The notes: generated by a model not told the origin, from the sequence alone. Positions 9,939-18,930 are shown, counted from the first letter of the stretch. The stretch: 64,000 nucleotides of DNA from Acinetobacter sp. NIPH 2100 (GCF_000369805.1 NZ_KB850224.1:1039924-1103923), one strand, 5' to 3'. Numbers and translations: made by a program.

Positions 9939-9966
9939 AAGCCAAAGTTCATCTTTGGCTTATTTA
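9939..9966. terminator. Bidirectional terminator between convergent genes
   Basis: The stem AAGCCAAAG/CTTTGGCTT with a TTCAT loop has a T-rich 3' side on each strand. It separates the MarC-family gene from the EamA gene read on the minus strand. Confidence 0.8.
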
Positions 9967-9968
9967 TT

Positions 9969-10871
9969 TTAGATTGCTAATTTCGGGTGGTGAATTTGTT
10001 TCTTACGAGTAGAAAGCCAACAAATTAATGAGCCAAATGTTACGGTAATTGCGCCATACCAAAAATTATTAGATAACGTGGAATGTAAGACTATGACTGA
10101 AAATGCAGAAGAGAGCATAGGAGAAAAATAAGATAGGATGACTAAAAGTGGCATATTCCCTTTGATGATTCCAACATTCCAAGCCAGATAGCCCATCGCA
10201 AAAAAGAATGCATTGATCAGGATAAAAGTATAGCTTGTGAAATGAGTGACATGAGGAAAATGAAACCCTTGTGTAAAAAAGGTCAGAATCCATAAAGCGA
10301 TTGCTGTCAGAATAAAGTATAAAGAAACAGCATTAGTACCATTACTATGTTTTTTGGTATATATACAATAAAAAGCCCAAAGTATTGAAGCCAAGAAAAT
10401 TAGAATATAGCTAAGTGGATTTTTATAAAAGTTATCAATAAAGTTAAGATTTGGATGATAGTTAATCATAACAATTCCTGAAAAACTAATTAATATCCCG
10501 AAAATAGTTAAAAAGTTGATTTTTTCTTCTTTTAGTACCGCTAGCATTAAAATAATTAAGGTCGGCCATAAGCTAAAAATGATATTCATTTCAATCGACT
10601 TTTCAACTGATTTTGCTAATGTGATCGAAAAAGCAAAACATAATTCAAAGATTACAAAAAGTGAGCTAGAGATAATCAGAAATTTAGCAGACGTTTTTTT
10701 AAAGTCAGGTAAACCATAAGAAAAATATAAAAGAATGGCACTTAAAGTGTAGACATAAGTTACTGTATAAATTGGGCCAAAAATCTCTGTAGATAGCCTG
10801 AGTAGGCCAACTAAAGTTGACCAGAGTAATAAAGCTAAAATGCCCATACTAGTTGCAATCTGGCGGTTCAT
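9969..10871 (-). CDS. EamA/DMT-superfamily transporter 1
   Basis: This is a ten-helix drug/metabolite transporter of 300 aa, with two EamA halves each of about five helices. The IKGNMPLLVILSYFSPMLSS segment in helices 8-9 is the usual second-repeat signature. DMT proteins export amino acids, amines or small metabolites, or act as importers. A second, distinct DMT gene lies upstream on the same strand, and a partial copy of the 43-bp motif lies between them. Substrate unknown. Confidence 0.87.
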   Translation of the reverse strand: MNRQIATSMGILALLLWSTLVGLLRLSTEIFGPIYTVTYVYTLSAILLYFSYGLPDFKKTSAKFLIISSSLFVIFELCFAFSITLAKSVEKSIEMNIIFSLWPTLIILMLAVLKEEKINFLTIFGILISFSGIVMINYHPNLNFIDNFYKNPLSYILIFLASILWAFYCIYTKKHSNGTNAVSLYFILTAIALWILTFFTQGFHFPHVTHFTSYTFILINAFFFAMGYLAWNVGIIKGNMPLLVILSYFSPMLSSAFSVIVLHSTLSNNFWYGAITVTFGSLICWLSTRKKQIHHPKLAI

Positions 10872-10933
10872 TTGTTTTGCCTGATTAAAATAATTTTAAT
10901 ATTAGTTTTTTAATAATTGTTTTTAAAGTTATA

Positions 10934-10976
10934 TTCGCGTGATAATTTATCATGCAATAATGAGTTTTTATTATGG
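10934..10976. promoter_or_regulatory. 43-bp recurrent motif, degenerate copy D
   Basis: The best-matching part is the second half, ATAATGAGTTTTTATTATGG, which aligns in register with copies A-C. The first ten positions match poorly. It lies upstream of the EamA gene at 9969-10871, the expected position for a promoter element. Confidence 0.35.
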
Positions 10977-10987
10977 TTGGGTGAGTG

Positions 10988-11917
10988 TTAGTTCTTGAGT
11001 CTGTTTTTAGATAAAGTAATGATCATTACTCCAATAATATTAAGAATACATCCAATCCATTGAATAGAATTTAAGTGTTCATCTAAAAACAAAATAGCTA
11101 AAAAAATAGTTAAAACAGGGCCAACTGATGAAATAATTGATGATTGAGCTGCACCTAAATGCTCAATACTAAACACAAGCAAAAGGGTCGGGAGGACCGT
11201 TGCAAAGATGCCTAGCCCAACGCCATACCAGATTATACTAAGTGGTAAGGAAGTTAAGTGCTGAAGGGGATGAGGATTTATAGAGATAAAATGGATGAAA
11301 ATACAGAGACAAGCTGCGGACAGTGATAGCCCAGTTAAATTTAAGGAGCCAAATTTTTTTATCAGTGATGGCGTTAGTAACAGATAACATGCAAATGCAA
11401 CAGCGCTTGCAAAGACAAGGCTAGCGCCAAGCCAAAAGTCATGCTGATCTGTTAAGTTCTTTTGTTCTTGCAGCATAACTAGAACAGTACCCCCATAACT
11501 TAAAATTAATGCAATGATGACTTTAATATTAAGTTTTTGTTTGAAGATGATACTGGAGGCGATAACAGTTAATGTTGGATATAAGAAGAGAATAATCCTT
11601 TCCAAAGAAGCACTAATAAACATTAAGCCATAAAAGTCGAGCCAACTAGCGATGTAGTAACCAAGAGCACCAGTGAGAGTGAGTAGCAACCAATCTTTAA
11701 GCTTTACATTTTTAAGATGATGTCGACCAATCCAGCATATAAGTAAAAAGAATGGTAAAGCACTTGCCATTCTAATCACCATGAGTGTAGTTGCATCTAA
11801 AGTAGAGGTAATGGCATAAGCTTGTTTAATAAAAATAGCTTTAGTACTGAATAAAAAAGCTGATAAAAAGGCACTAACCGAACCTATCTGAAAGGATGAA
11901 AGTTTTAAGTTCATCAA
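10988..11917 (-). CDS. EamA/DMT-superfamily transporter 2
   Basis: This is a second ten-helix EamA-type permease (309 aa), only distantly similar to the neighbour at 9969. Second-half signatures include SSVGPVLTIFLAILFLDEHL, with the typical acidic residue at the helix end. The start overlaps the stop of the Phd-type gene upstream (11914-12105) by four bases, so the two are likely co-translated. The substrate is unknown; the shared motif suggests co-regulation with the amine locus. Confidence 0.87.
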   Translation of the reverse strand: MMNLKLSSFQIGSVSAFLSAFLFSTKAIFIKQAYAITSTLDATTLMVIRMASALPFFLLICWIGRHHLKNVKLKDWLLLTLTGALGYYIASWLDFYGLMFISASLERIILFLYPTLTVIASSIIFKQKLNIKVIIALILSYGGTVLVMLQEQKNLTDQHDFWLGASLVFASAVAFACYLLLTPSLIKKFGSLNLTGLSLSAACLCIFIHFISINPHPLQHLTSLPLSIIWYGVGLGIFATVLPTLLLVFSIEHLGAAQSSIISSVGPVLTIFLAILFLDEHLNSIQWIGCILNIIGVMIITLSKNRLKN

Positions 11918-12105
11918 TTTTTTTCATTTGATTTTTGACATATTTGCTCATATTCAGCTTTTTTATAAGCTTCATAAGATGCTTTACTAATTACAACGGC
12001 AGACTCGCGCCCCCGACGTGTAATCTCAACTGGTTGTCCTGACACTGCTTGATCCATAATCATGGATAGTTGTGCTCTAGCATTAGAGTAATTCCAACTA
12101 ATCAT
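11914..12105 (-). CDS. Phd/YefM-type antitoxin, no partner toxin
   Basis: This is a 63-aa protein of the Phd/YefM antitoxin family. The MISWNYSNARAQLSMIMDQA start and the EITRRGRESAVVISKASYEA core are the family's DNA-binding domain. The C-terminal tail that would neutralise a toxin is short and charged. No RelE/YoeB/Doc-like toxin gene adjoins it; a DMT transporter gene overlaps its stop codon instead. It may act as a small autoregulator or be a leftover of a toxin-antitoxin pair. AAGGAC lies ahead of the ATG. Confidence 0.8.
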   Translation of the reverse strand: MISWNYSNARAQLSMIMDQAVSGQPVEITRRGRESAVVISKASYEAYKKAEYEQICQKSNEKN

Positions 12106-12164
12106 TTAAAAGTCCTTTTAGCTGTTTATTATCGGTTCAAAGATAAGAGAGACTATAGGATGAG

Positions 12165-12207
12165 TACAACGGATTTATTCTCAATGTTTAATGATTTTTT
12201 ATCATAG
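12165..12207. promoter_or_regulatory. 43-bp recurrent motif, copy C
   Basis: The motif lies 60 bp upstream of the Phd/EamA operon. Its dyad ATGAT-TTTTT-ATCAT is perfect and differs from copy B by paired changes in the two arms. The first 34 positions also match copy B closely. Confidence 0.6.
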
Positions 12208-12884
12208 ATAACCAATCCCCTTTTTTTATCAACTTTTTTGTATGCACCAAAAAATCACACCTGAACGGCAAACGGCTAAAATTAAAATTCTAGAGTTTTA
12301 AGTGAGTTCTTTTATCTGTATTGTTAATGCGTTTAAGTAAAATTTTACCTATTCTGAAATGTATAAAAAGTAAGGGGACAAAATTGGGTAAATTTGATTT
12401 GTATTGAAAAAATAAAAGTTAAATAAAACATTGAGTTATTGGTTTATTTGGACTGCCGCCACCTCCGCCAAAATATTACCCGAGATCATTAGATCTGATA
12501 TAAAAATACAAATCATAGGTTTACAACTAACTTAAATGAAATATTTAAAGTAAAAATTTTTATCGCTCATTAATTTGATTTATCGGATTAGCACAAGCGA
12601 GCCTGTGCAAGCCTTATTCACTGCTTTACGTCAATTTAGATGAAGCAGATGAGTTGTGGGGAATAATTATAATCAAACTTGATTGTATAGAGTTCACAAT
12701 CATTCAATCATCATAAGCGCTCATCGAAAGGAGGTTTTTTTTGCAGAATTTTACTAATTTCCTTGAATCAAATTATGATTAATAAAAGATTAACAATAAT
12801 TACAAAAAAGAAATAATTTGCAATTTAAGTTAATAATTTTATTGAAGATAATTTTTTCACTATAACAAAATGGAAGGTAGAGTA
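12208..12884. other. Non-coding stretch with an ssrA-end relic (R1)
   Basis: No credible gene is seen. At about 12381-12474 the sequence resembles the other relics in this window: a TTGGGTAAATTTGA upstream flank, then GCCGCCACCTCCGCCAAAA, like a tmRNA 3' end. The downstream flank differs from the other copies and lacks the terminator hairpin. The remainder is AT-rich. Confidence 0.45.
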
Positions 12885-13338
12885 ATGCCTCAATATTTAC
12901 GTATTGCTGATAACATTTATAGGCGTTTTGAAGCTGAGGGGGAAATTTAAATCCCCACTTCAAGAATACTTGAATTTAATTGTTAAACAATTGCGTGAAG
13001 ATATTAGAGATACTAATTTGAAAGTGATGTATCACTACATTGATTTTGTGGATGGATTCCAAGAAATACCAACCAAAAATCATATCAATATTGATGTTGG
13101 CTTAATCCCTAGTTATACAAATAAAGAAGAATTTATCCTTTGGTTGGCAGGCTTTATTGAAAAAAATACGGAAGGTGGTATTAAGAAAATTCCACCAAAA
13201 TTTGCAGATATACCACCTGATATTAATTTTGGTTCGGATATATTGAAAGCTATGATAAGTTTTACAAAGGCAAAATCATCAGATGACATCACCGCTTACT
13301 TTAATAGCCAAGATTTTAGAGACCAGAATCCAGACTAA
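12885..13338 (+). pseudogene. Frameshifted gene of unknown function
   Basis: Translation from the ATG at 12885, which has GGAAGGTAG upstream, gives MPQYLRIADNIYRRFEAEG and then reaches a stop just after a run of five G (12938-12942). Removing one G joins this frame to a 130-residue open frame that begins KFKSPLQEYLNLIVKQ and ends at 13338. The gene was probably about 150 aa. I do not recognise the family. The G-run could be a real indel, a slippage or phase-variation site, or a sequence error. A weak hairpin (AAACCGCC...GGCGGTTT) follows the stop. Confidence 0.6.
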
Positions 13339-13420
13339 GTAAGCATGTATTTTAGCAAACCGCCAGATGTGGCGGTTTCTTATTAAATTGAACAGAGAAA
13401 TTTATTACAAAGAATGAATT

Positions 13421-13617
13421 ATGAATTATAACTTTAGCTATAAGATTAAAGCGAAAACCCAGTTACAGGTGAGGTGATAGTGCTATTAGCTGAGACGAAT
13501 CATAGAGTTGTAGCATTTTTTGATCATAAAAAGGAATGGCATTTCCTAAAAGACGCTGCAAGCACAATATCTTGTACAGATGATCATTCGAAAAATGATA
13601 AAAAGCCAAAGTATTAG
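13421..13617 (+). pseudogene. Frameshifted small gene relic
   Basis: An ATG at 13421 opens a frame (MNYNFSYKIKAK) that soon stops. A one-base shift near 13455 continues as NPVTGEVIVLLAETNHRVVA and runs to a stop at 13617, giving about 65 residues in all. The protein is not recognised. It lies in a decayed region, so degradation is the simplest explanation. Confidence 0.35.
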
Positions 13618-14294
13618 GATATTTTGTAAAACTCTATTTTGGCCAATTAACTCTTTATAAGCCAATTTTCTGAGTGTATTTCGGTAGATCACGTTCCTCT
13701 ATCGTAGAAGTTATTTGCGAGGCTTTTAAATTTGGATGATAAACCGTAATTCCTAACTTAGTGGATTGTTTAGCTGTACATATGCATACGCAGTGATTTA
13801 GATGGGTAAATTATTATTGACCGTGAAGGAATGTATTTTAAAGCAAGTGAAATAGATCCTAGTAAAAGTCCACTTACAACTGGCAGAGTTACATTATTGG
13901 TGAAAAGACTTATTGCTTTTGGCTCTGCGCTGATTTGTCTTATGCAGAAACAACACCATTAGTAAATAATTACTTAGCTCAAAAATATGAGTAGCTTTCT
14001 TAAACTAAGGACTTGGTAAGCAAAGCCCACAATTTAGTTGAGTTTTTTATAGACAAATTAGAATTAAAAATTCGACTTTTTTTGATGGAATTGATTAAAA
14101 AAACAATTAAAAAAGCCCCTCATATCTGAGAGACTAGTCATATCAATTTTAGTGAATGAATGGTTGTAATTTCTTAAATAACTAAACAAATCAAATTGAT
14201 AAAAGTAGTTAATAGGAGAGTAAATCAGTGCACTAATTTATTCTTTATAGTCACAGAGCCTCAAAATTGCTTCTTCGGCGCTGTTAATAAGAAA
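13618..14294. other. Non-coding stretch with short coding-like scraps
   Basis: Around 13800-13970 there is a readable scrap (DREGMYFKASEIDPSKSPLT, then a shift) that looks like the end of a lost gene. No intact ORF, RNA or terminator with good support was found. Confidence 0.3.
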
Positions 14295-14471
14295 TTATTT
14301 GTTATTAGGATCAGGTTGTTCATTATTCTCAGGCACATCTTTTATAGTGCCTGGGACTTGTGAAGGTTGAGAGTCAGTAGGGGAATTTACTTCTGTATGC
14401 TCATTTGATTGAGCTTTGATGACATTGGCATGGTCAGTTGTATTTTGAGAAAAACTTTTAAAACCTGACAT
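14295..14471 (-). CDS. Small hydrophilic protein, 58 aa, unknown
   Basis: This is an uninterrupted frame of 58 codons starting MSGFKSFSQNTTDHANVIK and rich in Asn, Gln, Ser, Pro and Glu, so probably disordered. AAGAAG lies upstream of the ATG at a plausible distance. It has no transmembrane segment or signal peptide. I do not recognise a family. The composition looks protein-like rather than random AT-rich DNA, but conservation would have to confirm it. Confidence 0.45.
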   Translation of the reverse strand: MSGFKSFSQNTTDHANVIKAQSNEHTEVNSPTDSQPSQVPGTIKDVPENNEQPDPNNK

Positions 14472-14822
14472 TTTTATCTTCTTATCTTCACTAGGGAGAA
14501 CTCATAGTACAGTTTAAAACCCCTTACATTGCGGTAGTTTTAAGACTTATGTGTATTGATATGTCTTAGAAAAGATGTTTATGTCGACGACTTATTTCAT
14601 AAATAAAATCAATTATATATAACCTATTGACTCTTATCTTTTAAATCTTGAAACTGCACTATCCAAATTTCAAGTAGGGGTACATAAAGCATACATAAAT
14701 AAAATTCCCGTTGTATTTAATTGAAATATTGTAAAAATTAATTAATTCTAATTGTCTTCAAAATATTGATAGTATAAAAATTTGGTTAAGCATAGTATGT
14801 ATGATTAAATTGGAGCATATTA
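14472..14822. other. AT-rich intergenic region
   Basis: About 350 bp separate the minus-strand small gene from the plus-strand small gene at 14823. It should hold promoters for both, but I see no distinctive motif. Confidence 0.3.
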
Positions 14823-15032
14823 ATGCTAAAAGACATTACAATTATTGATTTCCATGGTAAAGAAAAAAGAGCACAGGCGCACTACACAGAAGTAAATACT
14901 ACTAAAATCAATCATTCAGCGAGAGTTCAGAAACCTAACGTTGAATATATCCTGTTAAAAGGTGAATTTATTTTTCCTACTCTAGATTTAGTTTTCAATA
15001 GCTCCGATGGCAATAGCTATTATATAGAATAA
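14823..15032 (+). CDS. Small hypothetical protein, 69 aa
   Basis: This is a 69-aa soluble protein of unknown function. Its last part (LDLVFNSSDGNSYYIE) resembles the DFNLDGNSFYTDIN segment of the small protein at 16553, so the two may be distant relatives. A clear terminator follows the stop, and TTGGAGC precedes the start, which supports a real gene. Confidence 0.55.
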   Translation: MLKDITIIDFHGKEKRAQAHYTEVNTTKINHSARVQKPNVEYILLKGEFIFPTLDLVFNSSDGNSYYIE

Positions 15033-15037
15033 ACATG

Positions 15038-15060
15038 ACCCACTTCGGTGGGTTTTTAAT
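15038..15060 (+). terminator. Rho-independent terminator
   Basis: The stem ACCCAC/GTGGGT with a TTCG tetraloop is followed by TTTT. It lies six bases after the small gene at 14823. Confidence 0.8.
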
Positions 15061-15329
15061 GGGTGATATTTATGAATATAGCCAGATACTTCCAATTTAT
15101 AAGAAAAGGTCAGCATAAAACAAAGCCATGTAATATGCCTTTGCCGAAGGCTAAATAAAATTATTTTGAGGTTTGGCAGCTTTAAAAGAAAGAATTATCG
15201 GATCACGGAGTAGGTTTTAAAAATAAATTCCAGCTTATCCATACAAACATAAGTGGTTCGATTTTCGTATTGTGAAATTACGATTGCTTATCGAAATTGA
15301 GGGTAGATCTTCAATAATGAGATCTGCTT

Positions 15330-15780
15330 AAAAGATGGTGAAACAAACGAATCTGCAACTAAAATTAACGACCATTTTTGCCTGATAAAGGTGGGATTAT
15401 ATATTACAAAGATGGCGTAAAGTTAACGTCATTTCTTGTTGATCATGGATATGTTGAGCCAGCTTATGGATTCCACGTTGATTATGCAGGACATTCTGTT
15501 GTGCTTTCTGGCTATACAATCTATTCATCAAATTTAGTTAAGCGAGCAAAAGGTGTGGATTTATTGGTATATTGCTTATCGATTGGTAGTTGATAGTTAG
15601 AAAAAGCTCACCCTGAATACGTTCAACATTTCTATTCATATTTAGAAAATACCGAAAAACTAGGTCAAGTTCTGAAGGAGGATAAACCTAAAGATGCAGT
15701 AATTCTACATATATCATTGTATAGTAAAGGAAATGTTGGTAGGGCAAGCGGAAAAAATACTTTCAAGACTATGCGATAGT
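15330..15780 (+). pseudogene. Decayed MBL-fold metallo-hydrolase
   Basis: A 71-codon frame (15378-15593) reads TSFLVDHGYVEPAYGFHVDYAGHSVVLSG in pieces. This is the conserved DHGxVxPAxGYRVDYAGHSVVLSGDT region of metallo-beta-lactamase-fold hydrolases. The metal-binding Asp of SGDT is replaced by Tyr (SGYT). Past a stop at 15594 a matching tail continues (HPEYVQHFYSYLENTEKLGQ ... KPKDAVILHI), again as in the family. The N-terminal half with the HxHxDH motif is missing. This is a clear pseudogene fragment. Confidence 0.7.
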
Positions 15781-15982
15781 TACAAAGGTTAGTTTACATT
15801 AGGACAAGGCCTAATGACTTTTGTTATTAAAAAATGGAATGACAAGAATTCAATATGACTCAAATATTAGCCAATACGGAACAGTTAAATAGAAAAATTA
15901 ACAATTGAATTTCAAGTTAAGTTTTTGCTCATTCACTCCTCCTATGAAGTTTTGAATATGTATAATAATCCATTAAGGAGGG

Positions 15983-16162
15983 CTATTTCTTACAATAAAT
16001 GGCTTTGATGCCATCAATAATATGTTCATATCTTAATAATGTATATTGAGTATTTTTTTCAAAGAATTCCCAGAATTCGATAATTGGGTTAGAAAATTCT
16101 TGCTGTGTGAAGTCCTTTTGAATTTCAAGTTGTTTTTTTATTATCTTAAAACTTGTCAACAT
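15983..16162 (-). CDS. Small protein, 59 aa, unknown
   Basis: This is an open frame of 59 codons beginning MLTSFKIIKKQLEIQKDF and ending AIYCKK. It is probably helical and soluble. AAGGAAC is six bases ahead of the ATG, a good ribosome site. No family is recognised. It lies between the MBL relic and the initiator tRNA. Confidence 0.5.
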   Translation of the reverse strand: MLTSFKIIKKQLEIQKDFTQQEFSNPIIEFWEFFEKNTQYTLLRYEHIIDGIKAIYCKK

Positions 16163-16327
16163 ATCAGTTCCTTATTTTGTTCGGAACCATACTAGCGTAA
16201 ACTTGAGTAAATAGGTGTTTAAACTCTTAAATATAGATAAATACTCTATAAATTGATTTTATTTCCCATATATTTAATATTAAGCTTGCTTATTAAGGTT
16301 AAAGAGCCTATAAAGCTAACTCGTCGG

Positions 16328-16404
<77 letters not shown>

Positions 16405-16552
16405 ACCGACTAAATTAATTTGCTCTATGATGTATTTAAAGTTGCTATTCTGGAAAGAACAAATAGCAATTAAAATTAGCTTATATAATCCTAAATAAAG
16501 CTAAATATTATTCAATTCTAGAAATTCAGTTATTTTTTATCTGTCTAGCGTT

Positions 16553-16819
16553 ATGGTAAATAAAATCAATCATTTGAGCTCTCAAAAGAGTGATTTGGTG
16601 TTAAAAATTATTAATGATTGGCGCGTAGCCAAAGCCAGTAATGGTAATGAAATTTGTGTGAAAATTATCCCACTTAAGCGTCAACAAAATACGTTGAATG
16701 GTTCTAAATGGGTAGAAGTAGGAAAAAAGATACTTTTAGATTCTGGCCAAGAGATTGATTTTAATTTAGATGGTAATAGTTTCTATACTGATATTAATCA
16801 GCTTTATCGATTGATATAG
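16553..16819 (+). CDS. Small hypothetical protein, 88 aa
   Basis: This is an 88-aa soluble protein of unknown function. The ATG has no obvious purine-rich ribosome site. The C-terminal DFNLDGNSFYTDINQLYRLI segment is weakly like the end of the small protein at 14823. It lies between the initiator tRNA and the cold-shock gene. Confidence 0.45.
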   Translation: MVNKINHLSSQKSDLVLKIINDWRVAKASNGNEICVKIIPLKRQQNTLNGSKWVEVGKKILLDSGQEIDFNLDGNSFYTDINQLYRLI

Positions 16820-16925
16820 ATAATTCACACAATCGTAGTGTCTTTTTAATAAAGATTAATTGGATTGAATTAAGATGAAAGTTTGGATTGATCCATAAAT
16901 AAACAAGGTTTAAAAGGTTTAAAAT

Positions 16926-17135
16926 ATGTCTAATAAAGCTACTGGTACTGTTAAGTGGTTTAACGAAACTAAAGGTTTTGGTTTTATTCAAGCCGACTCT
17001 GGTGAAGATTTATTCGCTCATTTCAGCGAAATTCAAAGCAGTGGCTTCAAAGTTTTGAACGAAGGTCAACGTGTTTCCTATGTGCCTGGACAAGGTAAAA
17101 AAGGACCACAAGCAACACTTATCACTGCTATTTAA
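16926..17135 (+). CDS. Cold-shock protein, CspA family
   Basis: This is a 69-aa single cold-shock domain. It shows both RNA-binding motifs, RNP1 (KGFGFI) and RNP2 (LFAHF), and the typical start [16 protein letters not shown]. It binds single-stranded RNA/DNA as a chaperone. The leader of roughly 100 nt upstream is AT-rich, as in other csp genes. A strong terminator follows. Confidence 0.95.
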   Translation: MSNKATGTVKWFNETKGFGFIQADSGEDLFAHFSEIQSSGFKVLNEGQRVSYVPGQGKKGPQATLITAI

Positions 17136-17151
17136 TTAGTTTAGAACAGTG

Positions 17152-17177
17152 AAAGCCCACTTTATGTGGGCTTTTTT
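17152..17177 (+). terminator. Terminator of the cold-shock gene
   Basis: The stem AAAGCCCAC/GTGGGCTTT with a TTTAT loop ends in a run of T. It would also work for the convergent lpxL-like pseudogene. Confidence 0.85.
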
Positions 17178-17224
17178 ATTTTCTAATAAAATTAAACTAT
17201 TGGCTAGTATGGCAATTAAAAAAA

Positions 17225-18154
17225 TTAATATAGGCTTTTCTCACCAATGGGGCGAGTTTTAAATCTACGATGGAACCACATATATTGTGTAGGATACATT
17301 TTTATCTGATTCTCAATCACTAAATTGACACGTGTTGCATCTTCTATTTCATTGGAACTTGGAAAATTTTCTAAAGCTGGCTCTAGTAAAATATGGTATT
17401 GAGGATTCCGAATATCTCCATCACGATAAAAATACAAAGGAATTGCTACTGCTTTGGTTATTTTAATTAACCTTCTATGCGCCGTTACAGTCGCTGCCTG
17501 CACACCAAAGAATGGGGCCATTACACCTTGTTTAAGTCCAAAGTCTTGATCTGGGCTATACTAGATGGCATGTCCATGCTTTAGATTTGATATCAATCCT
17601 TTCATATCATCTTTAGAAATCTGATTTTGATAAATTGTAGCTCTACATCGATTAATGAGCATATCTAAGAGGGGGGTATTTTGAGGGCGATAAACTACAT
17701 CAAGATCGAAAAAAGAGCTGCAAACATAACCGCCTGCATCTAATAAAGTGGTGTGTGTGCCTAAGAGTAAAATCCCTTTTCCTTCAGCATTTTTAAGATG
17801 ATCTAATCCGTGGATATGCATCCGATTATCAAACCAGCGGGGACTATACCAAGCATTCAATGCTTCAAATAATCCCAACATCATATTAAAAAATACCTGT
17901 TTCCCAACTGTCTGGATTTGCTGTTCACTTTTTTCAGGAAAGCATAGCTCTAGATTTCTAATAGTCGTTTTACGTCTAGATTTGAGAGCTTTCCAAGCTA
18001 GTTTTGATAGGCTTTTTGCAAGCCGCCATTGGATGGCCCAAGGAAGAATTGCAAATATCATTAAAAGAATTATAGCTATCCATATATCCCAATATTTTGG
18101 TAATAAAAATGACCAGTGAAACCTTCCTGCCTTAAATTTCCGTTTATACGACAT
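17225..18154 (-). pseudogene. LpxL/HtrB-like lipid A acyltransferase, amber-interrupted
   Basis: The intact reading frame would encode about 309 aa of the lysophospholipid/lipid A acyltransferase family, inner-membrane enzymes that add secondary acyl chains to lipid A. An N-terminal membrane helix is followed by the catalytic H-x4-D-type motif in LLLGTHTTLLDAGG. At codon 198 the sequence reads HGHAI, TAG, YSPDQDFG. Relatives have Trp here (xWYSPDQD), so a TGG to TAG change explains the stop. The frame continues undisturbed to the normal C-terminus. Unless a suppressor tRNA exists, the product is truncated and probably inactive. Acinetobacter has other lpxL/lpxM genes, so loss may be tolerated. 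Confidence 0.85.
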
Positions 18155-18288
18155 AGCGGCTGTTTCTTAAGAAAAACTGATCAGCCTAACATAAATGAAT
18201 TAATTTTATTGATTTATGCAATATTAATTTACTGTATGAAGATTATCCCTGCGAACAGTTTTTTGCTTAATGTATCCCGACTCATCGA

Positions 18289-18500
18289 CTAATTTTGATT
18301 GGGTACAAAGCAGGGACCAATTCCAATTTTTTCTTTGCACATTTCTGATGAACAAATTCCATAGCCTTCATCAGCCTTTTTCTTTTCTACTTCATAAAAA
18401 TCCGTTAGTAGGTCAGATGAGTGACGACTCTTAGGACAGTGAAACGATAAAGCGATTACTTTAGTCAGACATATGGATGAATAGAGAAAGGTGACAGATT
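18289..18500 (-). pseudogene. Cys-containing small ORF relic
   Basis: About 70 codons are open on the minus strand, ending in a protein-like GYGICSSEMCKEKIGIGPCF and a stop at 18289. There is no ATG, GTG or TTG in a sensible place. Upstream of the frame a stop is met. The four cysteines near the end might be metal- or disulfide-related. I do not recognise it; it may be a decayed gene. Confidence 0.3.
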
Positions 18501-18898
18501 TTTATCAAGAGGCACGGGTCAATTTATAGAATTTTGAACGGCCTCTTACATTAGTATTACTGTATGCACCTTGTTTACCCAAATATCAAAAAAATGGGAC
18601 TTCTGGATAAATTACCTACTTTTATTAAGCGGTAGCCTTTGCTAATGATGGCTAATTAATCATTAAGTTTGACTGTAGATATTAGGCTGGGGACGATCAT
18701 ATTGGCTTTCGTGAAATGTAGCTACATGAAAGTATCTTTACTTGGTATTCATTAAATTGCTTAGATTTTATTAGTAAATAGCAACTATTAATATTTTCTG
18801 CAAAGAGCTTATAAGAAGAATAAATTTATGAAAAGTACTAATTTGGTGCATTTCATTTTTAAAAGTGCACTCACAATAATCTAAAAATCATTATTTTA
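18501..18898. other. Upstream region of the guanidine operon
   Basis: This is AT-rich intergenic DNA. Two GTGCA/TGCAC half-sites around 18846 and 18865 could be part of an activator (NtrC-like) site for the sigma-54 promoter downstream, but the match is weak. No gene is seen. Confidence 0.25.
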
Positions 18899-18926
18899 GT
18901 ATTACGAATATGAAAAATCGTATTAC
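18899..18926 (+). promoter_or_regulatory. Paired GTATTAC operator (site 1)
   Basis: GTATTAC-N14-GTATTAC spans 28 bp, exactly the length of the E. coli NikR operator (GTATGA-N16-TCATAC), with the same outer GTA...TAC. Sites with identical spacing precede the regulator gene (24254) and the transporter operon (29885). The NikR-like protein at 24425 is the obvious candidate to bind it. Here the site lies just upstream of the promoter, unlike the other two. Confidence 0.7.
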
Positions 18927-18930
18927 TTTT

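Noticed and set aside
12381-12474. An intact ssrA (tmRNA) gene at relic R1
   Set aside because: No tag-peptide region or tmRNA 5' domain lies upstream; only an end-like fragment is visible.
12904-13338. An intact 144-aa protein starting inside the first frame
   Set aside because: It has no ribosome site, and the real start at 12885 is in a different frame joined by the G-run.
18552-18558. A lone GTATTAC as a fourth operator
   Set aside because: No second half-site lies 14 bases away, and no promoter follows.
18840-18880. NtrC site upstream of the sigma-54 promoter
   Set aside because: The half-sites GTGCA and TGCAC are present, but spacing and sequence fit the known consensus poorly, so it is only mentioned as a possibility.
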